The notes under the pieces: model-generated
What the model was told of the DNA's origin: nothing
Databases searched by the model: none
What the model saw: the letters and a program-made list of their open reading frames with translations, nothing else
Translations under genes and position numbers: made by a program
Shown: positions 1 through 8,647 of the stretch, piece after piece
Layout of the letters: the number at the start of each line of letters is the position of its first letter
How positions within the stretch are numbered: position 1 is the first letter of the stretch
Source: Nakamurella silvestris
GTDB lineage: Bacteria > Actinomycetota > Actinomycetes > Mycobacteriales > Nakamurellaceae
Length of the DNA stretch: 59,404 nt
Direction of reading: 5' to 3'
Assembly: GCA_003576535.1 (NCBI GenBank)
Contig: QXCQ01000235.1
Span: forward strand, 1-59,404

Positions 1-3000
1 TAAGCAATCGAGTGAACACCAGAACCAGACACCGCAACCGCTGCGGTGTACGTGGTCCAGGCACCGCCGTCGAGGGAGAACTCCGTCTTCGCCACACCCG
101 AACCGGCATCCGTGGCAGCCAGCGTGGCCGTCACAGCAGTGGTGTACCAACCATTCGTCCCCTGCGGAGCACCCGGGGCCAACGTCACCGTCGACACCGG
201 AGCCGTCGTATCAACCACCACAGCCACTGTCACCACCACTGCCGCCGAGGTGCCGGAGGGGGTGCTGGTCGGATCGGTGGCCGTCGCGGTAAGGGAGTGG
301 GCACCGCCGGCCAAAGCTGTTGTCGGGGTGCAGCTCCACACACCGGCAGCATCGGCAGTGGCGGTGCACACGGTCACCGGTGAGCCGGACCCGTTGTCCG
401 ACAGGGTGACCGAGGCAGCCGGTTCGGCGGTTCCCGACACCACCGGCAGCCCGGAGGTCGAGGTGGTGCCGGTCGCCGGCGCGGTGATTGCCGGCGTCGG
501 GGCGAACGGTGCCGTGTTCGGCACCCCGAAGCCGGTGACGGACACCGCGATACTGTGCACGGTCAACTGACCGTTGGAGTTGCGCAGTCGGAAGTCCGCC
601 GCCGAGTGCTGACCTCCACCGAAGGCGGCGTCGGTGGCCGCCAGGGTCTTCACCGTTGCAGTCTTCCAGGTGTTTGTTCCGGTCAACTGAACCGTGGGGG
701 TGCCGCCCTTGTAGGGGTCCGTCGTGCCGTCGTCGTACTGCACCGCGATGGAGCCGGTCCCCTGGTCGTAGTAGGAAATCGTGAAACTCGCCTGGAAACT
801 GCCGGAATGGGCGACGGTGTCATCGATGTCGAAGTACATGTTGCCCTGCGTGGTGGTCCGGGCGCTGAGCCCACCCACCACACCGGCAGTGGTCGGACCG
901 TCGAAACCGCTGGACGGTCGTTCGTCCTGGCTCATCCCGTAGGAGTAGTTGGTCGAGCCGACAACGGAGCCCACCACGGCGGTACCGGCGGGGGAGTCCG
1001 AGGCGTTGAAACTCAGGGCCGGGCTTGCCGCACTGGCAAGACCCGTCGGGTCGGTGACGGACACGGTGGCCGTGTGTTTGCCGGTCGACAATGCGGCCGA
1101 CGGGGTGCAGGTCCAGCTGCCGTTGTCCGGGATCTGCAGCGTGCACAGGGTTGTCGACCCGTCCTTGACGGTCAGGGTGCCGCCGGGTTCACCTGTGCCG
1201 GTGAGGGCTCCGGTTGTCTTGATCGTCTGACCCGCCGTAGGGGCGGTGACGACCGGGACCGGTGGGAACGAGATCTGGTTGGGCACGGTGGTTCCGGTGA
1301 CCGTGACACCGACGCTGTGGACGATCACGGTCGGGCCGTTGTTGTTGCGCAGCCGGAAATCCGCGCCGCTGTGCTCGGCACCGCTGAAGTAGGCACCCGG
1401 TGCGGTGATGGTCGCGGTCTTCCAGGTGTTGGTGCCGGTCAGGGTGAAGTTGCCCGCCCCGCGGTAGGCGTCGTTCCCGTCGTCGTACTGCAACGACACC
1501 GTTCCCGTTCCTTGGTCGTAGTAGGAGACAACCACTACGGCGGTGTAGTTCCCGGTCTTGGCGACCGCGTCGTCGACATCGAAGTAGAGATTGCTGTTGG
1601 TGGCGGTTCTCGCCGTTCGCCCGCCGACCGTTCCGGCGGTGGTCGGTCCGTCGAATCCGGCATCCGTGGTCTCGACGTGCTTGAGCCCGTAGGAGATGTT
1701 GGTGGTGCCGAGCACCGTACCGACCACGGCCGTGCCGGTGGCCGTGGCAACGTCGAGGCCGAGGACGAGGTTGCCGAGGTGCCGGGCCGCTGTCGGTGCT
1801 GTGCCGGTCACCGGGGCGTAGGTGAAGCTGCTGGTCGGGGTTGCGACCTGTTCGACGAGGTAGCTGCGTCCGGAGGTGACCGGGACGTCGATGAGGGCGT
1901 CACTGGTCGAGGGCACCACCACGGCGCCATCGGTGCCGCTGACGACCTGGATGGCCTTGCCCGGCCACGGGTTCTTCACCTTCTGGGTGCCGGTGAACCC
2001 GGCTTCGATGGCTGCGGTGGTCAGCTGACCACCCTGCACCTGCACGTCGACCTTGCTGTTGTGCTGGATGTAGACGGTGCCGCTGACGTCCCAGCCGGTG
2101 GGCCAGGCGGGGGCGAACCGGAGGATGCCGTCGAAGTCCTGGGCCAGGGCCTCGTTCATCGCGGCGGTGACGGTCGAGGTCTGTTCGAGGTACGGCTGAT
2201 ACCCGACGGTGGCACCGATGTCGGCGAACCCGTTGGGGTACACCTGGTGTCCCTTGGTGTTGTTGATCAGCCAGGTCGCGACCTCGGCAGGCTGCTGCAG
2301 CCGGGCGGCGTGGACCGCATCCAGGGACCAGTCGTTTCCGCCCTTGTTCGGGCGGCTGGTGTAGCTGCGCTGGGCGACGGCGAACAGGACGGGATCCTGG
2401 TCGCTGATCTGGTTCCAGGGCCATAAGGGTTCGAGTTCGACGTTCTCGCCGTTACGCCTGGTCGCAGCCGGTTCGTAGGAGATGGCGATCATGTCGGTAC
2501 CGGTGGCGTCGGCGGCAGCGGTGGCCGCCTGGGAGTAGTCGGGGTTGAGGAGTGCGGTGCGGGTGGCCTGATCGGTCCGCGGGTACGGGGGGATCTTCGG
2601 GATCGCGGCGGCGATCTGTCCCAGCAGCGGATCGGTGCCGGCGTCGACGCCCACCAGGGCTGCGACCTTCCCGATGACCGGGAACAGCGCGGCGGAGGCC
2701 GCCATGTTCGTGGTCGGATCCTGAACGCTCCACTGCGTTTCGTGGGCATTGGCGTTGGAGTGCAGCCAACCGTCGGCACCGACCTGCTGGTAGGCGAGGA
2801 GGAACTGGGCGCTGGCGCGCATGAACGGGAAGGCGCGGGTGAGCAGGCTCAGGTCCCCCGTCGCCTGGTACTGCTGCCAGATGTACATCGCGACCTCGGG
2901 GCCGCTGGTGATGTTGAGGGCGTTCCAGTTCGGCGCACTGGGCTCGCTGCAACTGGAGTTGACACCCTTGCCGGGGTCTCCGCCGTTTCCGTTGAAACGC

Positions 3001-4274
3001 ATCGTCTCCGGCAAGCAGATGCCCGGACGGCCGCCCATCTGCGCGGTGGTCCAGGCCTGGATGTTGGACAGGTTGTTGATGTAGAGATCGAAGATCGGGA
3101 TGTTCAACTCGTAGGCGCCAGAGGAGATGTGGGCCGCGATGGAGCCGCGCAGGTTCCACAGCCAGAACGAGGCTGGGTCCCAGGTCTGCTTGTCCTGTGC
3201 CCAGGCGAACATGTCGGCCTCGCCGGCCTGACTGCCCGGGAGGTAACCGGGTTTGAACGATGCCCGCGCCTCGTACAGGTACAGGGTCCGCAGGTTCTCC
3301 AGGTAGTCGGCGTTGCCGTCGGCCGAGCTTGTCTTCACCACACCGGTCTGGTTCCAGTAGGTCTTCCACCAGATGCCCTGAGCGGCAAGAAGATCCGTTC
3401 GCGCTGCGGTGGCGTCGGCACCGATGGTCGTGGTGGCCAGGGCTCCGGCGTTGCCCTGGGTCCCGTTCCAGCCCGGGGAGGCCACGACGACGCGGAAGGA
3501 GCCGTCGGCGTTGGGGGTGAAGGTGGTTTTGATCTGCGTGGTGCTTGCGACAGTGGTCGCGACGTTCCGGCCGCCGGCGGTGATCCCGGCGAGGGAGCCG
3601 AAGGTCTTGCCCGACTGGCCGTCCACCCAGGTCTCGGCGAGGGTGCCGACCGTGCCGGTGACCGTGGCGGTCGGTGTACGACCGGACCACAGATTCAGGG
3701 TTGCCGTCTGGGTCAGGGCAGGGTTCGCGCCGGTCACATCGACGACCAGCTCGTCCGTGCCCCCGGCCACCCAGACCTTGGCGGTCATACCCGCGCCGGA
3801 CTCGGTGAACACCCCGGTGGTCACGTCGAGGCTGCCGGTGTAATCGGCCGCATTGGTGATCACCGACAGGCCAGGGATGTTGATCTGTCCCGGTGATTTC
3901 CGGGCCGGCATCGTGTCGGAGCGGTTGAGCTGGGCGGTGAAACCGCTGGCCGACCAGGCCGACACCCCGAGGGAGCCGTTGCCCATCGGCATCGATGCGG
4001 TCGGGTCGGTGTTGGGGCGACCGAGAATCAGGTTGGCCCGACTCGCCACGGCGAGCGGGTCCAGGTGGAACGAGCCGTTCTGCCAGGCCGTGGTGGGGGC
4101 GGCGGCGATGGCGGCAGTCGCGGCCGGGGCGGCCACCACGGTGGCACCACCGACCGCCAGTGCCAAGGAACCACCCACGGCCAGGAACCTGGTCGACAGG
4201 CTCCGCCCTGGCGGATACGGAATCCGGGCGGGGCCGCCCATGGCAGATCGATCCGAGCGTGTGCGACGGTGCAC
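1..4274 (-). CDS. Large secreted multidomain glycosidase, 3' end outside window
   Basis: The frame stays open from a GTG at 4274 to the window edge, so the C-terminus is missing. GGAGG at 4284-4280 sits five bases before this GTG; an in-frame ATG at 4241 is the alternative. A signal peptide (FLAVGGSLALAVGGATVVAA) is followed by a domain with SMPMGNGSLGVSAW, which recalls the N-terminal sandwich of GH95/DUF5703-type enzymes. Next comes an (alpha/alpha)6-like region with NAHETQWSVQDPTTNMAA and EPLWPWNQ. Downstream are two near-identical modules (about 1734-1296 and 985-536), each followed by a bacterial Ig-like domain, and then an OmpL47/chitobiase-type domain (DTTAPVSTVTL) at the edge. It probably acts outside the cell on a polysaccharide. 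Enzyme class is inferred; exact substrate is unknown. The nearest upstream gene, 520 bp away on the same strand, is the ANTAR regulator. Confidence 0.8.
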   Translation of the reverse strand, partial: MHRRTRSDRSAMGGPARIPYPPGRSLSTRFLAVGGSLALAVGGATVVAAPAATAAIAAAPTTAWQNGSFHLDPLAVASRANLILGRPNTDPTASMPMGNGSLGVSAWSASGFTAQLNRSDTMPARKSPGQINIPGLSVITNAADYTGSLDVTTGVFTESGAGMTAKVWVAGGTDELVVDVTGANPALTQTATLNLWSGRTPTATVTGTVGTLAETWVDGQSGKTFGSLAGITAGGRNVATTVASTTQIKTTFTPNADGSFRVVVASPGWNGTQGNAGALATTTIGADATAARTDLLAAQGIWWKTYWNQTGVVKTSSADGNADYLENLRTLYLYEARASFKPGYLPGSQAGEADMFAWAQDKQTWDPASFWLWNLRGSIAAHISSGAYELNIPIFDLYINNLSNIQAWTTAQMGGRPGICLPETMRFNGNGGDPGKGVNSSCSEPSAPNWNALNITSGPEVAMYIWQQYQATGDLSLLTRAFPFMRASAQFLLAYQQVGADGWLHSNANAHETQWSVQDPTTNMAASAALFPVIGKVAALVGVDAGTDPLLGQIAAAIPKIPPYPRTDQATRTALLNPDYSQAATAAADATGTDMIAISYEPAATRRNGENVELEPLWPWNQISDQDPVLFAVAQRSYTSRPNKGGNDWSLDAVHAARLQQPAEVATWLINNTKGHQVYPNGFADIGATVGYQPYLEQTSTVTAAMNEALAQDFDGILRFAPAWPTGWDVSGTVYIQHNSKVDVQVQGGQLTTAAIEAGFTGTQKVKNPWPGKAIQVVSGTDGAVVVPSTSDALIDVPVTSGRSYLVEQVATPTSSFTYAPVTGTAPTAARHLGNLVLGLDVATATGTAVVGTVLGTTNISYGLKHVETTDAGFDGPTTAGTVGGRTARTATNSNLYFDVDDAVAKTGNYTAVVVVSYYDQGTGTVSLQYDDGNDAYRGAGNFTLTGTNTWKTATITAPGAYFSGAEHSGADFRLRNNNGPTVIVHSVGVTVTGTTVPNQISFPPVPVVTAPTAGQTIKTTGALTGTGEPGGTLTVKDGSTTLCTLQIPDNGSWTCTPSAALSTGKHTATVSVTDPTGLASAASPALSFNASDSPAGTAVVGSVVGSTNYSYGMSQDERPSSGFDGPTTAGVVGGLSARTTTQGNMYFDIDDTVAHSGSFQASFTISYYDQGTGSIAVQYDDGTTDPYKGGTPTVQLTGTNTWKTATVKTLAATDAAFGGGQHSAADFRLRNSNGQLTVHSIAVSVTGFGVPNTAPFAPTPAITAPATGTTSTSGLPVVSGTAEPAASVTLSDNGSGSPVTVCTATADAAGVWSCTPTTALAGGAHSLTATATDPTSTPSGTSAAVVVTVAVVVDTTAPVSTVTLAPGAPQGTNGWYTTAVTATLAATDAGSGVAKTEFSLDGGAWTTYTAAVAVSGSGVHSIA

Positions 4275-4449
4275 GTGAACCTCCGGGAGACGGGAACAGG
4301 GGCGTGCGGCGAGGGCGGTCGATCCGTCTGCCACACCGTCACCGGCACAGGCATCAGGGCATGACTCGACCATCCGAGCCCATCTGCCTGCTGACGTCCT
4401 TGTCGGCGATCAGTGGCCGACGTCGGACACGGTTCGCGTCAGACACCCA

Positions 4450-4464
4450 AGACATCGGATGTCT
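4450..4464. promoter_or_regulatory. Perfect palindrome, probable operator of the glycosidase gene
   Basis: AGACATC, one base, GATGTCT is perfectly self-complementary and lies about 175 bp before the glycosidase start. CAGACA and TGTCTG around it extend the symmetry. The short central spacer with ATC/GAT halves resembles sites of FadR-type GntR or LacI-type repressors. The family assignment is inference; no such repressor gene lies next to it. Confidence 0.4.
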
Positions 4465-4717
4465 GAGGTAGGTATAGAGCAATTTTGCACCGATGTAAAG
4501 AGGAGGGAATTAGGTGATTAAGTGGCCTATTTCTGGATACCGGTGTCGTTGACACGGGGCAGGAGGTCTTGGTGTCCACTGAACGGCGGGGGTTGTCGGG
4601 TGAATTCGACCTGCGGGCGAGTCGGGTGTGCGGAGCCGGCTCCCGGAATGACAACCCCTGGAAGGAGCTCGGCATTGATGCCGGTGGATCGAATGGTAGG
4701 AGGATTGTGGTGTATCT

Positions 4718-4787
4718 GTTCCCGCGCAGCCTGTTGTTCCTCGCGCACGATGTTTCGTGCGCGAGGAACGACATCGTGCGCGGGAAG
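4718..4787. repeat. Nested double-palindrome repeat, copy 1
   Basis: The inner arms GTTCCTCGCGCACGA (4736-4750) and TCGTGCGCGAGGAAC (4755-4769) pair perfectly over 15 bp around a four-base loop. Outer arms GTTCCCGCGC (4718-4727) and GCGCGGGAA (4778-4786) pair around that, with mismatches between the two stems. It lies just past the stop of the GAF-ANTAR gene. Two close relatives occur at 16791 and 18394. It could be a terminator-like hairpin or a REP-like repeat. Confidence 0.85.
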
Positions 4788-4795
4788 GGTCAGGT

Positions 4796-5509
4796 CTAGA
4801 TCTCGGGCAGATTCCCGGTGGAGCAGAGGATCTCGCACACGGACCGAAGTTTGGTGTTGGTGCTCTTCGAGGTCCGCACCAGGATCGAGAACGCCTTGGT
4901 CGAATCGATCGAGTACCGCTCCATCAGGATGCCCTTCGCCTGGCCGATGATGTCCCGGCTGTCCAAGGCGGTTTCGAGCTGGCTGGTCTTGTCCGAGTTC
5001 GCCACCACCAGGGTGGCATGGGTGGCGAAGATGGAGGCCATGCTCGCGGCTTCGTCGTCGAAGGTGGTGAACCGGTCCGCTACGACACTGAGTGTGCCCA
5101 GCACCATGTCGCCGAACGACAGCGGTGTGCAGATCATGCTGCTGGCGCCGAAGGCCGCGGCGTCCGGGCCGAAGCGAGGCCACCGCGGGTCGTTGGCAAC
5201 GTCGGTGACGAAGAACTGGCCGGCGCGGGTGGCCGCCTCGAGGGTCGGTCCCTCGCCGAGTTGGTTCTGCAGGGCGATCAGCTTGGCCGGGAGCGGCCCG
5301 AAGGAGGCTCGTTCGGTGAGCCGCCCGGTGTGGTCCAGTACCACCACTGCCGCGCCGGCGGTGCCGGGAATGGCGGACACCGCGCCCTCGGCCACCTCGG
5401 CCAGGACCGCGGAACGATCGCTGTCCGTCCCGCTCACGCGACTCGACATCTCCACCAATGCAGCGGTGAACTCCTGTGTTGCCGCTGACTGCGAGTGCTC
5501 CGACACCAT
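4796..5509 (-). CDS. GAF-ANTAR domain RNA-binding antitermination regulator
   Basis: 237 residues. The N-terminal two thirds is a GAF sensor domain (SAIPGTAGAAVVVLDHTGRL, GEGPTLEAA, SMICTPLSFGDMVLGTLSVV). The last 60 residues form an ANTAR domain (LETALDSRDIIGQAKGILM, then a helical tail). ANTAR proteins bind paired short hairpins in RNA and prevent termination; this GAF-ANTAR layout is common in actinobacteria and needs no fused kinase. The start at 5509 follows GAAAGGGTGG; an upstream ATG at 5551 would add 14 residues without domain content. The RNA target cannot be read from the window. It lies 102 bp downstream of the GlxA-type regulator on the same strand. Confidence 0.88.
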   Translation of the reverse strand: MVSEHSQSAATQEFTAALVEMSSRVSGTDSDRSAVLAEVAEGAVSAIPGTAGAAVVVLDHTGRLTERASFGPLPAKLIALQNQLGEGPTLEAATRAGQFFVTDVANDPRWPRFGPDAAAFGASSMICTPLSFGDMVLGTLSVVADRFTTFDDEAASMASIFATHATLVVANSDKTSQLETALDSRDIIGQAKGILMERYSIDSTKAFSILVRTSKSTNTKLRSVCEILCSTGNLPEI

Positions 5510-5611
5510 CCACCCTTTCTCTCGAAGCCGATGCCGCCGCAATCCTCCCATGACGGGCGGGGAAGTCGACCATGACCGCCTTTCCTGTCGACGCGAGCGA
5601 TCCGGGTGAGC

Positions 5612-6577
5612 TCAGGTCGCGTGCCGAAAGGTCGACCGGTACACCTGCGGTGACGTGTGCAGGTGCTGGGAGAACGCCTGCCGCAGACCGGCCGGAGTGC
5701 CGAATCCGCTGTGGTCGGCGACCTGATCGATGGCCAGGTCCGTGCTCTCGAGCAGATGTTGTGCTCGTCGGAGGCGTTCGGTCTGCAGCCATCGGCTGGG
5801 GGTGAGGGCGTATTCACGTTCGAACCGGCGCATCAGCGTTCGCGGGCTCACATGGGCGTACGCGGCGAGGTCGGCGAGGGTGAGCCGCTCGTGCAGGTGG
5901 GCCCTGGCCCATTCGACGACGGGGCCCAGCCCGGTCCCGGGCTCCGTCGGTACCGGCAAGGGAACGAACTGGGCCTGGTCGGCCGTCCGGTGTGGCGGGA
6001 CCACCAGCCGCCGTGCCAACTCGTTCACCACGACCGAGCCGCGGTCGCGTCGCACCAGTTCCAGGCAGAGGTCGATCGCCGCTGCCGTGCCGGCCGAGGT
6101 GTAGACCGTTCCGTCGGCCGTGTAGAGCACCGCGGGGTCCACGGTGACCTGTGGATACCGTCGGCCCAGGGCCTCGGCGTACATCCAGTGGGTGGTGGCG
6201 CGCCGACCGTCGAGCAGTCCGGCTTCGGCGAGCGCGAACGCCCCGGAACAGAGTCCGACGATGCGCGCCCCCTGCCGGTGCGCGGCCCGCAGGGCCTCGA
6301 CGAGTTCTGCCGACGGAACCTCGTCGACGTCGGCGCAGGCGGGAACGATGACGGTGTCGGCCTCGATCAGGTCGGCCAGTGTTCCGGCCTCGGGTACCTG
6401 AAAACCGGAAGCCACCCGGACGCCGGGTTCGCCGGTGCACAGGATCAGTTCGTAGGGCGGGTCGATCAGATCGGGACGAGGGCTGCCGAACACCTCGCAC
6501 GGAACAGCCAGCTCGAAGAGCGGAGCTCCGGGCGTCACCACCACAGCCACCCGGTGCCTGTCATGATTCTTTCGCAT
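5612..6577 (-). CDS. GlxA-family transcriptional regulator (DJ-1/PfpI plus AraC)
   Basis: 321 residues from the chosen ATG. Residues about 8-180 form a DJ-1/PfpI-like domain with the nucleophile-elbow motif GLCSGAFALAEAGLL; the Cys is kept. Residues about 215-315 form an AraC DNA-binding domain with two helix-turn-helices (LADLAAYAHVSPRTLMRRF and AIDQVADHSGFGTPAGLRQ). Family members such as GlxA and ArgR respond to nitrogen compounds or amino acids. It is divergent from a YjeH-like amino-acid permease 52 bp away, so control of that permease is a reasonable inference. No clear Shine-Dalgarno sequence is visible; CATGAT seven bases before the ATG could be a -10 of a leaderless message. An in-frame ATG at 6589 is an alternative start. 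Confidence 0.88.
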   Translation of the reverse strand: MRKNHDRHRVAVVVTPGAPLFELAVPCEVFGSPRPDLIDPPYELILCTGEPGVRVASGFQVPEAGTLADLIEADTVIVPACADVDEVPSAELVEALRAAHRQGARIVGLCSGAFALAEAGLLDGRRATTHWMYAEALGRRYPQVTVDPAVLYTADGTVYTSAGTAAAIDLCLELVRRDRGSVVVNELARRLVVPPHRTADQAQFVPLPVPTEPGTGLGPVVEWARAHLHERLTLADLAAYAHVSPRTLMRRFEREYALTPSRWLQTERLRRAQHLLESTDLAIDQVADHSGFGTPAGLRQAFSQHLHTSPQVYRSTFRHAT

Positions 6578-6629
6578 ACTGTCGATCATGCCACTTGTTG
6601 TGCGATGGAGACCCGGCTGTGCTGGAGGT

Positions 6630-7925
6630 ATGACAGCACGGTTCGTGTCCTCGCCATCACCGTCCTCCGAGGGGACGCCACCTGCGCCGGGCATCGGGCT
6701 CCTCCAGGGGGTGGCGCTCTACGTGTGCGCCATCCTCGGAGCCGGTGTCCTGGTGCTCCCCGGGCAGGTGGCCTCGCTGGCCGGACCCGCGTCGCTCATC
6801 GCCTGGGGGTTCAGCGTGGTGTTGTCCGTGCCGCTGGCGTTCACCTTCGCCCGGTTGGCGACGACCTACCCCGATGCTGGTGGGGTGGCCGTGTTCGCCC
6901 GACATGCCTTCGGCAACACCATCTCCGGGATCGCGGGCTGGTGGTACTTCATCGCGGGGTCGGTCGGCCAGACCATCGTGCCGTTGACGGCCGGCTACTA
7001 CATCTGCGATGCGATCGGCTGCGGCCCGTCATTCGCCCCGCTGTTCGCTGCGGCCATCCTGGGTGCCGCCGTGCTGACCGGCGTGGCGGGCCTGCGGGTG
7101 GGGGGCGTCGTACAGGTGGTGCTCGCGGCCGGGGTGTGCGTGGTGCTGCTGGTCGCCATCGCGGCGGCGATACCGCAGATCCACTGGGTGGCCTTCACAC
7201 CCTTTGCGCCCCAAGGGATCACCGGCATCGGCGTGGCGGTCGTGGTGCTGTTCTACGCCTTCTCCGGCTGGGAGGCCGTCGCTCATCTGGCGTCCGACTT
7301 CCGGAACGTGGGCCGTACGTTGCCCCGGGCGACCCTGCTCACCCTGGTGGTCGTCGCTGTGCTGTATCTCGGGATCGCCGTGGCCGTCGTGGGGACGAAC
7401 AGCTACGGCAGCACCGAGATCGACACCGTGTCGCTGGGGAACATCGTCGGCAGTCAGTTCGGACTCTCGCCCGCGATCGCGTTGGCCGTCGCGGCGACGG
7501 TGATCTGTGCCGGTACCACCAATGCCTTCATGGCCTCCGTCTCCCGTCTCGGATACGCGCTCGGACGTGACGGGTGGGCACCGGCCTCGTTTGCCCGGAA
7601 GAACGGCAGGGGCGCTCCCGTCACCGCCGTTCTGTGGGTCACCGGCATCGGTGTGCTCGGCCTCGTCGGGGTGGCGGTGTTCGGCTGGGGGACGGCCGAT
7701 CTCGTCTTCATACCGTCCACATTGGTGCTGACCACCTACCTGGTGGCCACGGCCGCGGGGGTGCGGTTGCTGCCGGGACGACAGAAAGCCCTTCCCGCCA
7801 TGGCTTTTGCGCTCATTCTCATCGTCACCCCCTCCGCCGGTTGGTATCTCGCCGTTCCGGCCCTGGTGGCCCTCGCAGCGGTCGCCTACCGGGGACCGGC
7901 CGCTCGCTCGAAGCGGCCCGTCTAG
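6630..7925 (+). CDS. APC-superfamily amino-acid permease, YjeH-like exporter
   Basis: 431 residues with about 12 hydrophobic segments. The motifs GVALYVCAILGAGVLVLPG, YPDAGGVAVFARHAFG and FSGWEAVAHLASDFRN match the YjeH branch of the APC superfamily, which exports methionine and branched-chain amino acids in E. coli. The substrate here is inferred. The start is uncertain: GGAGGT directly abuts this ATG, closer than usual, and an ATG at 6588 with TACTGT upstream would add 14 residues. It is divergent from the GlxA-type regulator. Its TAG stop shares the self-complementary CTAG at 7922-7925 with the stop of the convergent XRE gene. Confidence 0.87.
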   Translation: MTARFVSSPSPSSEGTPPAPGIGLLQGVALYVCAILGAGVLVLPGQVASLAGPASLIAWGFSVVLSVPLAFTFARLATTYPDAGGVAVFARHAFGNTISGIAGWWYFIAGSVGQTIVPLTAGYYICDAIGCGPSFAPLFAAAILGAAVLTGVAGLRVGGVVQVVLAAGVCVVLLVAIAAAIPQIHWVAFTPFAPQGITGIGVAVVVLFYAFSGWEAVAHLASDFRNVGRTLPRATLLTLVVVAVLYLGIAVAVVGTNSYGSTEIDTVSLGNIVGSQFGLSPAIALAVAATVICAGTTNAFMASVSRLGYALGRDGWAPASFARKNGRGAPVTAVLWVTGIGVLGLVGVAVFGWGTADLVFIPSTLVLTTYLVATAAGVRLLPGRQKALPAMAFALILIVTPSAGWYLAVPALVALAAVAYRGPAARSKRPV

Positions 7926-8533
7926 GACGACGACCGGACGTCGGTGGCGACGGCTTTCGGGGCGGCGCGGACGTGGACCCGCTCACCCTGCCGGCCGATG
8001 AGGCTGAGGAATTCGACCGGACCGTGGCTGGTGGCCCCGAACCAGTGCGGCGTGCGGGTGTCGAACTCGGCGGCCTCACCCGTCTGAAGGATCAGGTCGT
8101 GTTCGCCGAGCACCAGGCGCAGCCTGCCGTTGAGCACGTAGACCCAGTCGTAGCCCTCGTGGGTCCGTAGTTCCGGGGTGGCGTCGTCGTTGCCTGTCGG
8201 CAGGACGAATTTGTAGGACTGGATGCCCCCGGCGCGCCGGGTGAGCGGGATGACGGTGGACCCGTCGCCACAGGCGATGGGGCGCAGGTTGATCCGGGGA
8301 TTGCCGGTGGGCGGGGCGCCGACGAGTTCGTCAAGGGTGACCCCGTAGATCTGTGCGAGTGGAAGCAACTGTTCGAGCGTGGGACGGCGGAGCCCGGATT
8401 CGAGTCTGGACAGGGTACTGGCGGAGATCCCGGACTGTTCGGCCAGGTCGGTCAGGGTGATCTCGTGACGGGTGCGCAGGTTCTTGAGTCTGGGGCCGAC
8501 CGTGTCGAGGGTGCGGTGCGGGGTGTGGTCCAT
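7922..8533 (-). CDS. XRE-family regulator with C-terminal cupin
   Basis: 203 residues. The N-terminus is an XRE helix-turn-helix (GPRLKNLRTRHEITLTDLAE, then SGISASTLSRLESGLRRPTL). The C-terminus is a cupin barrel (THEGYDWVYVLNGRLRLVLG, EAAEFDTRTPHWFGA) that would sense a small ligand. The start ATG at 8533 was chosen because the fold begins there. It is divergent from the methyltransferase; the 114 bp between them holds a perfect TTTGCCA/TGGCAAA palindrome, the likely site of autorepression. The convergent permease overlaps it by four bases. Confidence 0.9.
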   Translation of the reverse strand: MDHTPHRTLDTVGPRLKNLRTRHEITLTDLAEQSGISASTLSRLESGLRRPTLEQLLPLAQIYGVTLDELVGAPPTGNPRINLRPIACGDGSTVIPLTRRAGGIQSYKFVLPTGNDDATPELRTHEGYDWVYVLNGRLRLVLGEHDLILQTGEAAEFDTRTPHWFGATSHGPVEFLSLIGRQGERVHVRAAPKAVATDVRSSS

Positions 8534-8542
8534 GGTGCCCAG

Positions 8543-8558
8543 TTTGCCATTTGGCAAA
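8543..8558. promoter_or_regulatory. Inverted repeat, probable XRE-cupin operator
   Basis: TTTGCCA, two bases, TGGCAAA, a perfect 7-bp inverted repeat. It lies 9 bp before the XRE-cupin start and 90 bp before the divergent methyltransferase, where a repressor could control both. Confidence 0.6.
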
Positions 8559-8647
8559 AATGTTTGCACATCTGCCTCGTTCGAGTGCACGATCGTCGAG
8601 TACCGGCCGTCTGGTGTGCCGGTCCGGACCGCACCGACGGAGGCGTG

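Larger units (their letters stand above)
4275..4795. other. Intergenic region upstream of the glycosidase
   Basis: No convincing gene. It holds the ribosome binding site of the glycosidase, a 15-base palindrome at 4450-4464, an AT-richer stretch at about 4470-4530 that is the likely promoter zone for the leftward glycosidase gene, and a nested palindromic repeat at 4718-4787 next to the stop of the GAF-ANTAR gene. Confidence 0.6.

Noticed and set aside
555-2426. Open frame of 623 codons on the plus strand
   Set aside because: It opposes the glycosidase gene, whose translation shows duplicated domains and Ig-like repeats. The plus-strand product has no motif.
2452-3896. Other long frames on both strands within the glycosidase
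   Set aside because: They are in alternative frames, rich in Arg, His and Pro, and have no domain content.
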